From the NCBI GenBank assembly GCA_005885565.1, contig VAXK01000154.1:1-16523 (forward strand): a stretch of DNA of 16,523 nucleotides, given 5' to 3'. Of this stretch, positions 1-6,566 are shown piece by piece. The position numbers and the translations under genes were made by a program. The notes under the pieces are model-generated. The model was not told where the DNA came from. It saw only the letters and a program-made list of their open reading frames with translations, and did no database searches. The DNA is from Actinomycetota bacterium. GTDB lineage: Bacteria > Actinomycetota > Thermoleophilia > Gaiellales > Gaiellaceae. Each line of letters begins with the position of its first letter. Positions within the stretch are counted from its first letter, which is position 1.

Positions 1-428
1 AGCTCACGCCGCTCGTCGCGATGCACACGCTCGGGCACGACTTCGTCCCGGCGCCGATCCACGCGGGCGGCCTCCGCTACCACGGCGTCGCGCCGCTGAT
101 CTCGCAGCTCGTGCGCGACGACCTGATCCGCGCCGAGGCCTACCTCCAGAACGACGTCTTCGCCTCGGCCGTCCTCTTCGCGGGGAGCGAGGGGATCCTG
201 CCCGCGCCCGAGGCCGCCCACGCGATCCACGGGATGCTCCAGGTCGCGAAGGCCGCGGACGAGGCGGGGGAGGAGCGCACGATCCTCTTCAACCTCTCCG
301 GCCACGGCCATTTCGACATGGGCGCCTACGACAAGTACTTCGCCGGTGAGCTCGAGGACGTCGACCTCGACGTGGGCGAGATCGACCGGGCGCTGGCCGC
401 GATCGAAGGTCTGCCGGCTCCGGCCTGA
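1..428 (+). CDS. TrpB-like (TrpB2-type) tryptophan synthase beta chain, C-terminal part
   Basis: This is the C-terminal ~142 residues of a PLP enzyme; the reading frame is open at the left edge (first full codon at base 3). The segment HTLGHDFVPAPIHAGGLRYHG, the later PAPEAAHAI and the glycine/histidine string FNLSGHGHFDM are hallmarks of the TrpB2 branch, which joins indole and serine to make tryptophan, or acts as a stand-alone indole-salvage enzyme. The PLP-binding lysine lies upstream of the window and cannot be checked. The stop is 3 bp from the stop of the convergent lipoprotein gene, so no separate terminator fits between them. The family call is secure. Whether it is the main tryptophan synthase or the salvage paralogue cannot be decided here, so no symbol is given. 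Confidence 0.9.
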   Translation, partial: LTPLVAMHTLGHDFVPAPIHAGGLRYHGVAPLISQLVRDDLIRAEAYLQNDVFASAVLFAGSEGILPAPEAAHAIHGMLQVAKAADEAGEERTILFNLSGHGHFDMGAYDKYFAGELEDVDLDVGEIDRALAAIEGLPAPA

Positions 429-431
429 CCT

Positions 432-860
432 CTACTTCACGGACTGTGGCGGGAAGTCGCCGAACGACCGGCTGCTCGTGACCTGCCTCGAGCTGTCGAC
501 GTGAAATTCCCAGGTGTGACTGAGACCCGGCTTCGCGGTTGACCCGGGGCCATGGAAGGTCCGTCCATCCCACGTCTCGACGAAGCTCACCACTGAGGAT
601 CCGTCACCGATCGTCTTCACGCGGCTCGCACACGCACCGCGCACGCGAAGACCAGGCCCGCCGCCCCGGATGACGCAGGGGGTGGAGACGGGCTGCTTCG
701 GGAAGAGCTGCTCAATACCGACAGCCATGCCCGCCGCCGACGACATCACGGCACGGATCAATGCCTGCGGATCGGGGCTTCGGCTTCCGGATGAATGGCC
801 GCCGCCGCACGCCGTGAGAATCACCGACGACAACATCAGGAACACACCACGGCTTCGCAT
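432..860 (-). CDS. Putative lipoprotein of unknown function
   Basis: A 142-residue protein with a classic lipoprotein signal: a short basic N-terminus, a hydrophobic stretch and the lipobox LTAC with Cys18 as the lipidation site, followed by a Gly/Ser-rich linker. Two further cysteines (about 62 and 77) could form a disulfide outside the membrane. I do not recognise the mature domain. The ATG at 860 is chosen over one 93 bp upstream because it puts the lipobox at the normal distance from the start. No Shine-Dalgarno sequence precedes it; an AT-rich patch (TATACCGT on the coding strand) ends 6 nt before the ATG, as in leaderless actinobacterial transcripts. Codon use is somewhat less GC-rich than in the operons further right. 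Confidence 0.7.
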   Translation of the reverse strand: MRSRGVFLMLSSVILTACGGGHSSGSRSPDPQALIRAVMSSAAGMAVGIEQLFPKQPVSTPCVIRGGGPGLRVRGACASRVKTIGDGSSVVSFVETWDGRTFHGPGSTAKPGLSHTWEFHVDSSRQVTSSRSFGDFPPQSVK

Positions 861-1035
861 CGCTACACGGTATACGCCGCCGCGCACGGTCGCGGCACTG
901 TTGTCGGCAAGACCTTGACTCTTACACGGGAAGGTGCTTGAGTCCAAGCGCATTCGGCTGGCGCGTCGTCTCGCCAGGGTAGACGCGAGCGGGCCAGTTC
1001 GAGGGGAGACATGAGTCGACGCTTTGGAGGTGCGC
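861..1035. other. Divergent intergenic region with possible leader ORF
   Basis: These 175 bp separate the minus-strand lipoprotein from the plus-strand secreted protein and should hold both promoters. A TTGACT hexamer lies at 916-921 but has no convincing -10 element 16-18 bp downstream. Near the right end a purine-rich GAGGGGAG (1001-1008) precedes an ATG at 1011 that opens a 17-codon ORF ending at 1064. That ORF overlaps the start of the secreted-protein gene in another frame. Nothing else was recognised. Confidence 0.4.
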
Positions 1036-2142
1036 GTGAGCGTTCTTGGACGAATCCTGCCTGAAGGCCGGCGTCGCGGGGTGATCGCGTTGGTCGCAGC
1101 CTCGCTCGCCGCAACGGCCGCCCTCGCCGTCGCTGTCAGCCCTGCATTCGGCTGCAGCCAGGGCTCGCACTGCTACGGGACCGTGAGATGGCTCTCTTCG
1201 CCCGATTACTACGGTGGTGTGGCCGCGCTTCAAGTGGCCCGGTTAGAGCAGAGCAACACGCCGACCGTGGACACCGGCGATTTCGCGAATCAGGAGATGT
1301 GGGTAGGGACGAACGGCAGTGGCGGGGGCGCCTATTGGGTCGAGGACGGCATGTCTCGGGGGTACCCGCAGAGCGCCGGAGCGGGCATCTACTGGTTCTG
1401 GGCCGACAACCGCCCGTGCTGCGGGTACTTCGAGCACGATTTCATCGTCACGATCCGAACAAGCACCACCTACAACGCCAAGATCAACTTCATCGGCAAC
1501 AACTCGTGGAACGTCTACCGCGATGGGAACCTGCTCTCGCCTGGTACCTCTACGTCGAATCCCGCTCCCTCCAACTTCCTGGAGTCGGGGCTCGAGGCGA
1601 CGAATACGAACGCGCACGTCAACGGGACCGGAGCGGCGCTCCAGAAGCGATCCGCGGGCGGGTCGTCGTGGAGCTACGGGTGGTCGGGTGCCAATCCCTA
1701 CTACATCTCCCCTGCGTTCTCGCAGTGGACCGCTTCGCCAACCGACTACAAGGACACGATGAATCCGAATACAGCGTCGCTGCTCGCGCATACTCCGCAT
1801 ACCGTGACTTCGACGCTCGCGGGTCCGCCCGACCCGGTCGCGCTGATCATTGAGGCTGCGCGCCTGAACGGCGAGGCATCGCCAAGCACGATCCGGACGA
1901 TCGCGACAACACGCGCCGCGGCGTTCGCGGCAGTCGGGTCCGGAGCGGACGACGTTCCGCAGACGCCTACCGAGCTCGTCGTTGCTCACGGCGCCTTCAC
2001 CGGATTCGAGGCTAAGGTGCCGCCCGGGGCTCCGGCTCCGCGCGGTCGCGTGCTCTACCTCTTAGTCGACAGCGGGTCAGGCGTCGTCACCGACTGGGGA
2101 ATTAGCAACGTGGATCCCCAGATTCAAGCTGTTCATCATTGA
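1036..2142 (+). CDS. Secreted protein of unknown function, four cysteines
   Basis: A 368-residue exported protein. Residues 1-39 form a signal peptide (basic start, hydrophobic core about 16-34, likely cleavage after SPAFG). Cys40 follows directly, but the preceding residues do not fit a lipobox. The mature part has four cysteines (40, 46 and an adjacent pair 128-129) and is rich in Tyr, Trp, Asn, Gly and Ser to about residue 260, suggesting a beta-rich extracellular domain; the last ~100 residues look like a separate alpha/beta region. The GTG at 1036 is chosen because GGAGGT sits 4 bp upstream; a TTG at 1024 is the alternative. Two TTA leucine codons (1243, 2062) and many A/T-ending codons contrast with the neighbours. 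The stop overlaps the TTG of the next gene. No family recognised. Confidence 0.75.
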   Translation: MSVLGRILPEGRRRGVIALVAASLAATAALAVAVSPAFGCSQGSHCYGTVRWLSSPDYYGGVAALQVARLEQSNTPTVDTGDFANQEMWVGTNGSGGGAYWVEDGMSRGYPQSAGAGIYWFWADNRPCCGYFEHDFIVTIRTSTTYNAKINFIGNNSWNVYRDGNLLSPGTSTSNPAPSNFLESGLEATNTNAHVNGTGAALQKRSAGGSSWSYGWSGANPYYISPAFSQWTASPTDYKDTMNPNTASLLAHTPHTVTSTLAGPPDPVALIIEAARLNGEASPSTIRTIATTRAAAFAAVGSGADDVPQTPTELVVAHGAFTGFEAKVPPGAPAPRGRVLYLLVDSGSGVVTDWGISNVDPQIQAVHH

Positions 2143-2459
2143 CGCCACTGAGGAGGTACGGCGGCTCCGTCGCGAATGCACCGAGCGGCGGGGTCGTCGT
2201 GCTCCTCGGACTGGCGATGCTCTTGGCGGGCTGCACGAATCCGAGGGATGCGCGGCGGCAGGCACGCGATCATCGTGCGAGCGCAGCCCTCGAAGCGGCC
2301 GTTCATCGTGAGACCTCGGCCAGGATTCGGAGCATCGGCTGCGTCCAGCTCGGCGACAAGGGGCAGGTCTGCCGCGTCTCCTTCCGTGGCGGCCGGCCGG
2401 CCGAGCGCTGGCGGCTGACCTACACCTCCGACTCCGCTCGCGTCCGCCGGATCGGTTGA
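2139..2459 (+). CDS. Small putative lipoprotein of unknown function
   Basis: A protein of about 106 residues with a hydrophobic segment ending in LLAGC, a good lipobox with the lipid-bearing cysteine at residue 32 when counted from the TTG at 2139. Two later cysteines, 13 residues apart (IGC...QVC), could pair in the exported domain. The TTG overlaps the stop of the preceding secreted-protein gene (TTGA), which suggests translational coupling. A strong GAGGAGG (2150-2156) lies inside this reading frame without a standard in-frame start at the right distance, so the exact start is uncertain. The last 40 bp overlap the tail of the convergent TfoX-like gene. No family recognised. The pairing with the upstream secreted protein suggests the two act together outside the cell. 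Confidence 0.6.
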   Translation: MTPLRRYGGSVANAPSGGVVVLLGLAMLLAGCTNPRDARRQARDHRASAALEAAVHRETSARIRSIGCVQLGDKGQVCRVSFRGGRPAERWRLTYTSDSARVRRIG

Positions 2460-2767
2460 CCACCGACGAAGCTCCGCGCCTCGCTCACATAGGCGGCGCA
2501 CTCTGCCTCGTCGTCGGGTCGCAGCGCGACCCACTCCTTCATGAGCCGGCCGTGGCCGGGGTCGAAGCGATGGCCCGCCTCGGCCTCGACGAGCTCCTCG
2601 ACCCGCTCGCGCGGGAGCTTCACGACGAGCTCGCCCCTCGAGACCATCGCGAAGAACTTGCCGCCGGTCTTGAGGCCGTCGGAGCCCATCATGCGCGTCT
2701 GCTCGACGGCGTCGTCCTCGGCGAGCAACCGTGCGGCCACCTCGTCGAAGAGCGCCTGCACCGTCAC
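2420..2767 (-). CDS. TfoX N-terminal domain family protein
   Basis: A 115-residue single-domain protein matching the TfoX_N family: the early RMMGSDGLKTGGKFFAMV segment, the VVKLP strand and the RLMKEWVAL motif near residue 85 are typical of the free-standing actinobacterial members. In gamma-proteobacteria TfoX/Sxy promotes competence gene expression. The short actinobacterial proteins have only this domain and no established role, so competence should not be inferred. The GTG start overlaps the stop of the SRPBCC gene (GTGA), so translation is probably coupled and the gene belongs to the ArsR-controlled operon. Its 3' end overlaps the convergent lipoprotein gene by 40 bp. Confidence 0.85.
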   Translation of the reverse strand: MTVQALFDEVAARLLAEDDAVEQTRMMGSDGLKTGGKFFAMVSRGELVVKLPRERVEELVEAEAGHRFDPGHGRLMKEWVALRPDDEAECAAYVSEARSFVGGQPIRRTRAESEV

Positions 2768-3234
2768 ATCTCTCCGCTGATCCACGGATCGGGGCCGGGG
2801 TCGTCGCCGCGGGCTGCGACAACCAGCCGCTCGAGGTAGTGGTCCCAGCCGTGCGCGTGCGACTGCGCGGCTTCGGCGCTCGGCAGGTCGCGATGCGTGA
2901 ACCGCAGCGTCGTGCCGTTGCCGGCGGGGACGAGCTCGATCTCGATCGTGCTCGTGCCGGGCGGCACGGGGTTCGGCCCGTCCGGGCCGGACTCCCAGCC
3001 CCACGTGTAGACGAGGCGGCGCGGCGGATCGAGCTCGACGAACTCGCCGGCCGCGGTGTGGCCGGGAATGACGCCGATGCGGTACTCGCCGCCCGGCCGC
3101 GCGTCGAACGAGGCGGTCTGGCCCATCCAGCGGATCGCCTTGTCCGGGTCGACGAGGAACTGCCAGACGGTCTCCGGGCTCGCCGCGATCGCGATCTCCC
3201 GCTCGACCGAGGTGGTCTCAGTCGTCGTCTCCAT
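2764..3234 (-). CDS. SRPBCC (AHSA1-like) domain protein
   Basis: A 156-residue START-like/AHSA1 protein. Diagnostic features are the N-terminal strand with SPETVWQFLVDP, RWMG, the PGGEYR turn, the central LDPPRRLVYTWGWE and the C-terminal helix HGWDHYLERL. These proteins form a hydrophobic cavity that can hold a small ligand; the substrate is unknown. The ATG is preceded by a GGAGAGGGAG purine run and overlaps the end of the ArsR gene by 17 bp. ArsR + AHSA1 pairs are a common actinobacterial arrangement in which the regulator controls the pair, and the palindrome upstream of the ArsR gene supports that here. Cytoplasmic; no signal or membrane segment. Confidence 0.92.
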   Translation of the reverse strand: METTTETTSVEREIAIAASPETVWQFLVDPDKAIRWMGQTASFDARPGGEYRIGVIPGHTAAGEFVELDPPRRLVYTWGWESGPDGPNPVPPGTSTIEIELVPAGNGTTLRFTHRDLPSAEAAQSHAHGWDHYLERLVVAARGDDPGPDPWISGEM

Positions 3235-3538
3235 GCTTCTCCCTCTCCTCTCTTTCGGCCTCGGCCTTGAGGGCGTCGAGGCGTTCGTCCCAGAACTCCT
3301 CCAGGAACGCCTTCAGCTGCGCGAGCCCCTCGGGTCGCGCCCGGTAGAGGCGCCTGGTGCCGTTGCGTCGCTCGCTCACGAGGCCGGCCTCCTTCAGGAC
3401 GTTCAGGTGCTGCGAGACCGCCGGCCTCGTCACGTCGAAGTGCCCCGCGATCTCACCCGCGGAGAGCTCGCCGTCGCGGACGAGCGAGAGGATCTGGCGC
3501 CGTCGTGGCGCGGCGATCGCTCTGAGCGCGGCCTCCAT
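3218..3538 (-). CDS. ArsR-family winged-helix transcriptional regulator
   Basis: A 106-residue winged-helix regulator. The core runs from APRRRQILSLV through GEIAGHFDVTRPAVSQHLNV (the HTH, with the recognition helix in RPAVSQHL) to the beta-wing RRNGTRRLYRA, followed by an acidic/basic helical tail. The cysteine motif of metal-sensing ArsR/SmtB proteins is absent, so it probably does not sense metals; this subtype typically sits next to SRPBCC genes. The start is the ATG at 3538. No ribosome binding site precedes it, but a TACACT -10-like hexamer lies 8 nt upstream, suggesting a leaderless mRNA. The perfect palindrome TTCTTACGTAAGAA lies 21 bp before the start and is the likely self-operator. 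First gene of a three-gene operon. Confidence 0.93.
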   Translation of the reverse strand: MEAALRAIAAPRRRQILSLVRDGELSAGEIAGHFDVTRPAVSQHLNVLKEAGLVSERRNGTRRLYRARPEGLAQLKAFLEEFWDERLDALKAEAEREEREKHGDDD

Positions 3539-3546
3539 GAAGCGCT

Positions 3547-3580
3547 AGTGTAAGCAGATTCTTACGTAAGAAGCAACTTA
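3547..3580 (-). promoter_or_regulatory. Predicted ArsR operator and overlapping promoter
   Basis: The sequence TTCTTACGTAAGAA (3559-3572) is a perfect 14-bp inverted repeat. It sits in a wider imperfect dyad, since TAAG at 3551 and CTTA at 3577 are symmetric about the same centre. On the minus strand a TTGCTT -35-like box and a TACACT -10-like box lie 18 bp apart on either side of the palindrome, so a bound regulator would block RNA polymerase. The -10 is 8 nt from the ATG. Its AT-richness stands out in this GC-rich window. The operator role is inferred; the symmetry is directly visible. Confidence 0.65.
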
Positions 3581-3910
3581 ACTTCGGGAGCGCGGGTCGA
3601 GCTCCTCTACGAGCCGTCCTTCCTCGCCCGTCTTCTCGATCACCGTGAAGGCCCCGTGCTCGCCCAGCACGCGGTCGTCCGGATTCTGGTGGCCGGACGC
3701 GACGACGAACCGTCTCGAGTCGCTCCGGACGTCCTCGTACTGCTGCGCCGTCAAGAGGATGACGGTCGTGCAGTCGCGGACATCACATTCGCAGAGATAC
3801 GGACTCGGCTCCTCCCGCCCGCCGAGCTCGAGGGCCTTCTCCCGGATCCGTTCGTTCGCCTCGCGAAAGCGTGCTTCGTTCGCCGCGGCACGCTCTACGC
3901 TCGACTCCAC
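3578..3910 (-). CDS. Small CEC-x4-C motif protein, paralogue A
   Basis: A 110-residue soluble protein that is a clear paralogue of the gene facing away from it at 3962. Shared features in order are NEARFREANERI in the first helix, the cysteine cluster CECDVRDC (residues 40-47), RRFVVASGH around 66-74, a TVIEK strand and a DPRS end. I recognise the pattern as a small family common in Thermoleophilia-type genomes but know no function. Three cysteines plus a conserved histidine could bind zinc (inference). The GTG at 3910 is chosen because it aligns with the start of the paralogue. The open frame extends upstream to 4288 only because it runs antisense through the partner. The stop lies at the edge of the ArsR operator region. 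Confidence 0.75.
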   Translation of the reverse strand: MESSVERAAANEARFREANERIREKALELGGREEPSPYLCECDVRDCTTVILLTAQQYEDVRSDSRRFVVASGHQNPDDRVLGEHGAFTVIEKTGEEGRLVEELDPRSRS

Positions 3911-3961
3911 CGGTCGGGTCTTCCACCCACCGCGCGGGCGAAACTCGTAGAGAATGCTCCT

Positions 3962-4303
3962 GTGTCGGCGAGCGAGGAGCGGATCGCCCGGAACGAAGCG
4001 CTCTTTCGGGAGTTCAACGAGCGGGTCGAGGACGTTGCGGGCGCCTTCGACCTCCGCGACGAGGGCGACGTGCTCCGCATCGAGTTCGTGTGCGAGTGCG
4101 GCAACCTCGACTGCCTGGACCGGATCGAGCTGAGGCGCGAAGCCTACGAAGCGGTGCGCGACGACGCGAGGCGCTTCGTCGTCGTCCCCGGCCACGAGGA
4201 CATGGACATCGCCCGCGTCGTGGGACGCGGTGAGGGCTACCTCGTCGTCGAGAAGGTCGAGGAAGCGGCCGAGGTCGCGATCGAGCACGACCCCCGCTCG
4301 TAG
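3962..4303 (+). CDS. Small CEC-x4-C motif protein, paralogue B
   Basis: A 113-residue soluble protein: an N-terminal helix (RIARNEALFREFNERVE), the cysteine cluster CECGNLDC at 44-51, a charged helix with EAYEAVRDDARRF, a VVPGHED segment with His78, a YLVVEK strand and a DPRS end. It aligns almost end to end with the divergent protein encoded at 3578-3910. The GTG at 3962 gives the natural N-terminus for the family; the frame is open further left only because it reads antisense through the paralogue. No obvious Shine-Dalgarno is present, and the 51 bp between the two starts must hold both promoters. Function unknown; the Cys/His set suggests a metal site, but this is inference. Confidence 0.8.
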   Translation: MSASEERIARNEALFREFNERVEDVAGAFDLRDEGDVLRIEFVCECGNLDCLDRIELRREAYEAVRDDARRFVVVPGHEDMDIARVVGRGEGYLVVEKVEEAAEVAIEHDPRS

Positions 4304-4342
4304 CCCTCCGAACCGCGCCGTTGACGCCTCCGGATGGCCCGG

Positions 4343-4371
4343 TTGACTGTCGCTCGACAGAGGTGTTTCAT
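4343..4371 (+). promoter_or_regulatory. Candidate promoter with internal palindrome for the peroxidase operon
   Basis: TTGACT (4343-4348) and TTTCAT (4366-4371) are separated by 17 bp and resemble -35 and -10 boxes. Between them lies a 14-bp inverted repeat, CTGTCG-CT-CGACAG (4347-4360), placed where a repressor would act. A second TTGAC occurs 22 bp upstream at 4321. The distance to the peroxidase start at 4412 leaves a short leader containing the purine-rich AGGGGAGAGGGAG ribosome binding site. The assignment rests on pattern alone. Confidence 0.4.
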
Positions 4372-4411
4372 GGTCGGAAAGCCGCCAGCGCCAAGGGGAG
4401 AGGGAGCCTGA

Positions 4412-6208
4412 ATGAAGAACTGGAAGGTCGTCGCCGACTGGGCGGAATCGATCGACAAGTCGATCGGCTGGGCAAAGCTTCCCACCCCGCTCGCGCTGCC
4501 CGTCCTCATCGGCCTGCGTGACCGGCTGCGGGCGAAGAACCTCTACGACACCGGCCGCGGGCCGCTCGACAAGCCGCCCTTCACCGACCCGAACCAGGCC
4601 GACTACCGCGGCGCCCGCACCCTCGACGGCACCTACAACGACCTGAACGACCCGCTAATGGGGGCGATCGGGAGCAGGTTCGGCCGCAACGTGCCGCTCC
4701 AGTACAGCTGGCACGAGGAGCTGCCGGAGCTCCTCGACCCGAACCCGCGCCTGGTCAGCCGCAAGCTCCTGACGCGCGAGAGCTTCCAGCCGGCGACGAC
4801 GCTGAACCTGCTCGCGGGCGCGTGGATCCAGTTCGAGGTGCACGACTGGTTCAGCCACGGCGACAACGACCCGAACGACCGCTGGCAGGTCACGCTCGAG
4901 GCCGACGACCCGTGGCCGGACCATCCGATGCAGATCGACAAGACGCTTCCCGACCCGAGCTACGAGCCGGGCAAGCCGAAGACCTTCGTCACGAAGGACA
5001 CCCACTGGTGGGACGGGTCGCAGGTGTACGGCAGCACGCCCGAGTTCGCGGACGCGCTGCGCACGCACGAGAACGGCAAGCTCAAGATCGACGAGCACGG
5101 CCTGCCGCCGAAGGAGCTCGAGGAGGCGGCGCACATCGACTTCCGGGGCGTGGCGGGGAACTTCTGGATCGGGCTCGCGCTCCTGCACTCGCTCTTCATG
5201 CGCGAGCACAACACGGTGTGCGACCGGCTGCACGAGGCGTACCCGGAGCTGACCGACCAGCAGCTCTACGAGAAGGCGCGGCTCGTGGTCGCGGCGCTCA
5301 TGGCGAAGATCCACACCGTCGACTGGACGCCGGCGATCATCGCCCACCCGACGACGGTGCTCGCGCTGCGCACGAACTGGTACGGCCTCCTCGGCGAGCG
5401 CTTCGACAAGCTGTTCGGCCGGGTGACGCAGAACGAGGTCATCCGTGGCATCCCCGGCTCGCCGACGAACCACCACGGCGTGCCGTACTCGCTGACGGAG
5501 GAGTTCGTCGCCGTCTACCGCATGCACCCGCTGATCCCGGACGACTTCGTCTTCCTCTCGCTGCGCGACGACTCGGTGCTCCAGCGGCGGGAGCTTCCCG
5601 AGGTGGGAGCGCTCGAGGTCCGGAACCGCTTGGACGAGATGTCGATGGTCGACGTCTTCTACTCCTTCGGCCGCGCGTATCCGGGCGCGATCACGCTGCA
5701 CAACTTCCCGCGCTACCTCCAGGACTTCCACCGGCCTGCGGGCGACCACGTCGACCTCGCCACGATCGACGTCGTGCGCACGCGCGAGCGAGGCGTGCCG
5801 CGCTACAACGAGTTCCGGCGGCTCTTCCACCTGGACCCGGTCTCGTCGTTCGAGGAGATGACCGACAACCCGGTCTGGGCCGAGGAGCTGCGCCGGGTCT
5901 ACGGCGACGTCGAGAAGGTCGACCTGATGATCGGCATGTACGCCGAGCCGAAGCCGCGCGGGTTCGGCTTCAGCGACACGGCCTTCCGCGTCTTCATCCT
6001 GATGGCGTCGCGGCGGCTCGAGAGCGACCGGTTCTTCACGGTCGACTACCGGCCGGAGGTGTACACGAAGGTCGGCTTCGACTGGGTCGAGTCGAACACG
6101 ATGCGGAGCCTCCTGCTCCGCCACTTCCCCGAGCTCGAGCCGGCGCTCGAGGGCGTCGCGAACCCGTTCGCGCCCTGGACGGCCGTCGGCGGAGGCGCGC
6201 ATGGGTAG
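4412..6208 (+). CDS. Animal-type heme peroxidase, fatty-acid alpha-dioxygenase-like
   Basis: A 598-residue member of the animal heme peroxidase superfamily, closest in motifs to plant fatty-acid alpha-dioxygenases and cyclooxygenases. Visible features: an amphipathic N-terminus with LRDRLRAKNLYDT (membrane-association region in alpha-DOX), distal heme His144 in FEVHDWFSHG, the THWWDGSQVYG loop (197-207), REHNTVCD (264-271), KIHTVDWTP (299-307), and TEEFVAVYRMHPLIPD (362-377) with Tyr369 three residues before proximal His372. That Tyr-x-x-His spacing is the radical-tyrosine arrangement of oxygenases that abstract hydrogen from fatty acids. Likely reaction: 2-hydroperoxidation of free fatty acids, whose products break down to shortened aldehydes. 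The ATG has a GGGAG box 5 bp upstream. First gene of the operon; no signal peptide. Confidence 0.9.
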   Translation: MKNWKVVADWAESIDKSIGWAKLPTPLALPVLIGLRDRLRAKNLYDTGRGPLDKPPFTDPNQADYRGARTLDGTYNDLNDPLMGAIGSRFGRNVPLQYSWHEELPELLDPNPRLVSRKLLTRESFQPATTLNLLAGAWIQFEVHDWFSHGDNDPNDRWQVTLEADDPWPDHPMQIDKTLPDPSYEPGKPKTFVTKDTHWWDGSQVYGSTPEFADALRTHENGKLKIDEHGLPPKELEEAAHIDFRGVAGNFWIGLALLHSLFMREHNTVCDRLHEAYPELTDQQLYEKARLVVAALMAKIHTVDWTPAIIAHPTTVLALRTNWYGLLGERFDKLFGRVTQNEVIRGIPGSPTNHHGVPYSLTEEFVAVYRMHPLIPDDFVFLSLRDDSVLQRRELPEVGALEVRNRLDEMSMVDVFYSFGRAYPGAITLHNFPRYLQDFHRPAGDHVDLATIDVVRTRERGVPRYNEFRRLFHLDPVSSFEEMTDNPVWAEELRRVYGDVEKVDLMIGMYAEPKPRGFGFSDTAFRVFILMASRRLESDRFFTVDYRPEVYTKVGFDWVESNTMRSLLLRHFPELEPALEGVANPFAPWTAVGGGAHG

Positions 6209-6566
6209 GGACAAGGCGCGCATCTGGCTCGCGCTGATCCGGATCTTCAACGGCGCGGGCGGGCTGCTCGCGCCGAAGTGGCTCGCGAAGCGCGTGAGCC
6301 CGGAGCCGGAGCCGAACCCGGCCGCGATCTACGCGTTCCGCCTGTTCGGCGTCCGCACGGTCAAGATCGGCACCGACCTGCTGAGCGGCGACGCGGCCGT
6401 GCGCGAGCACGCGGCCCGGGCGGCGCTCGGCATCCACGCTTCGGACACCGCGACGGCGGCGATGCTCCTGCTCCGCGGGCTGGTGACGAAGCGGGCCGGG
6501 ATCATGCTGACCGCGATCTCCGCGCTGAACACGTTCCTCGCGCTCAAGGCGCGCCCGCCCGAGTGA
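6201..6566 (+). CDS. Small hydrophobic protein of unknown function
   Basis: A 121-residue protein that I do not recognise. It begins with a basic, hydrophobic helix (about 8-25), has a Pro-rich turn (33-40), an RLFGVRTVKIGTDLL segment and two further hydrophobic stretches (about 83-94 and 99-114). It may therefore be membrane-embedded or peripherally attached. Its ATG lies 8 bp inside the peroxidase gene with GGAGG 5 bp upstream, and its own stop overlaps the GMC start by 4 bp, so it is firmly part of the operon. Position suggests a helper that anchors or couples the dioxygenase and the flavoprotein; this is inference from context only. Confidence 0.75.
   Translation: MGRDKARIWLALIRIFNGAGGLLAPKWLAKRVSPEPEPNPAAIYAFRLFGVRTVKIGTDLLSGDAAVREHAARAALGIHASDTATAAMLLLRGLVTKRAGIMLTAISALNTFLALKARPPE

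Noticed and set aside
861..953. Upstream start (ATG at 953) for the minus-strand lipoprotein
   Set aside because: It would bury the signal peptide 31 residues inside the protein; the ATG at 860 places the lipobox normally.
3656..3961. Longer N-terminus for the plus-strand CEC-x4-C protein
   Set aside because: The extra segment is antisense to the paralogous gene, and the homologous part begins at the GTG at 3962. The same reasoning rejects the minus-strand extension to 4288.
4370..4411. 13-codon frame whose TGA directly abuts the peroxidase ATG
   Set aside because: Its ATG overlaps the predicted -10 box, so it would not be in the transcript, and it has no ribosome binding site.
4655..6250. 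Long open minus-strand frame opposite the peroxidase gene
   Set aside because: Its translation is Arg/Val/Leu/Glu-rich low-complexity sequence without motifs, as expected antisense to a GC-rich gene, and the plus strand encodes a clear peroxidase.
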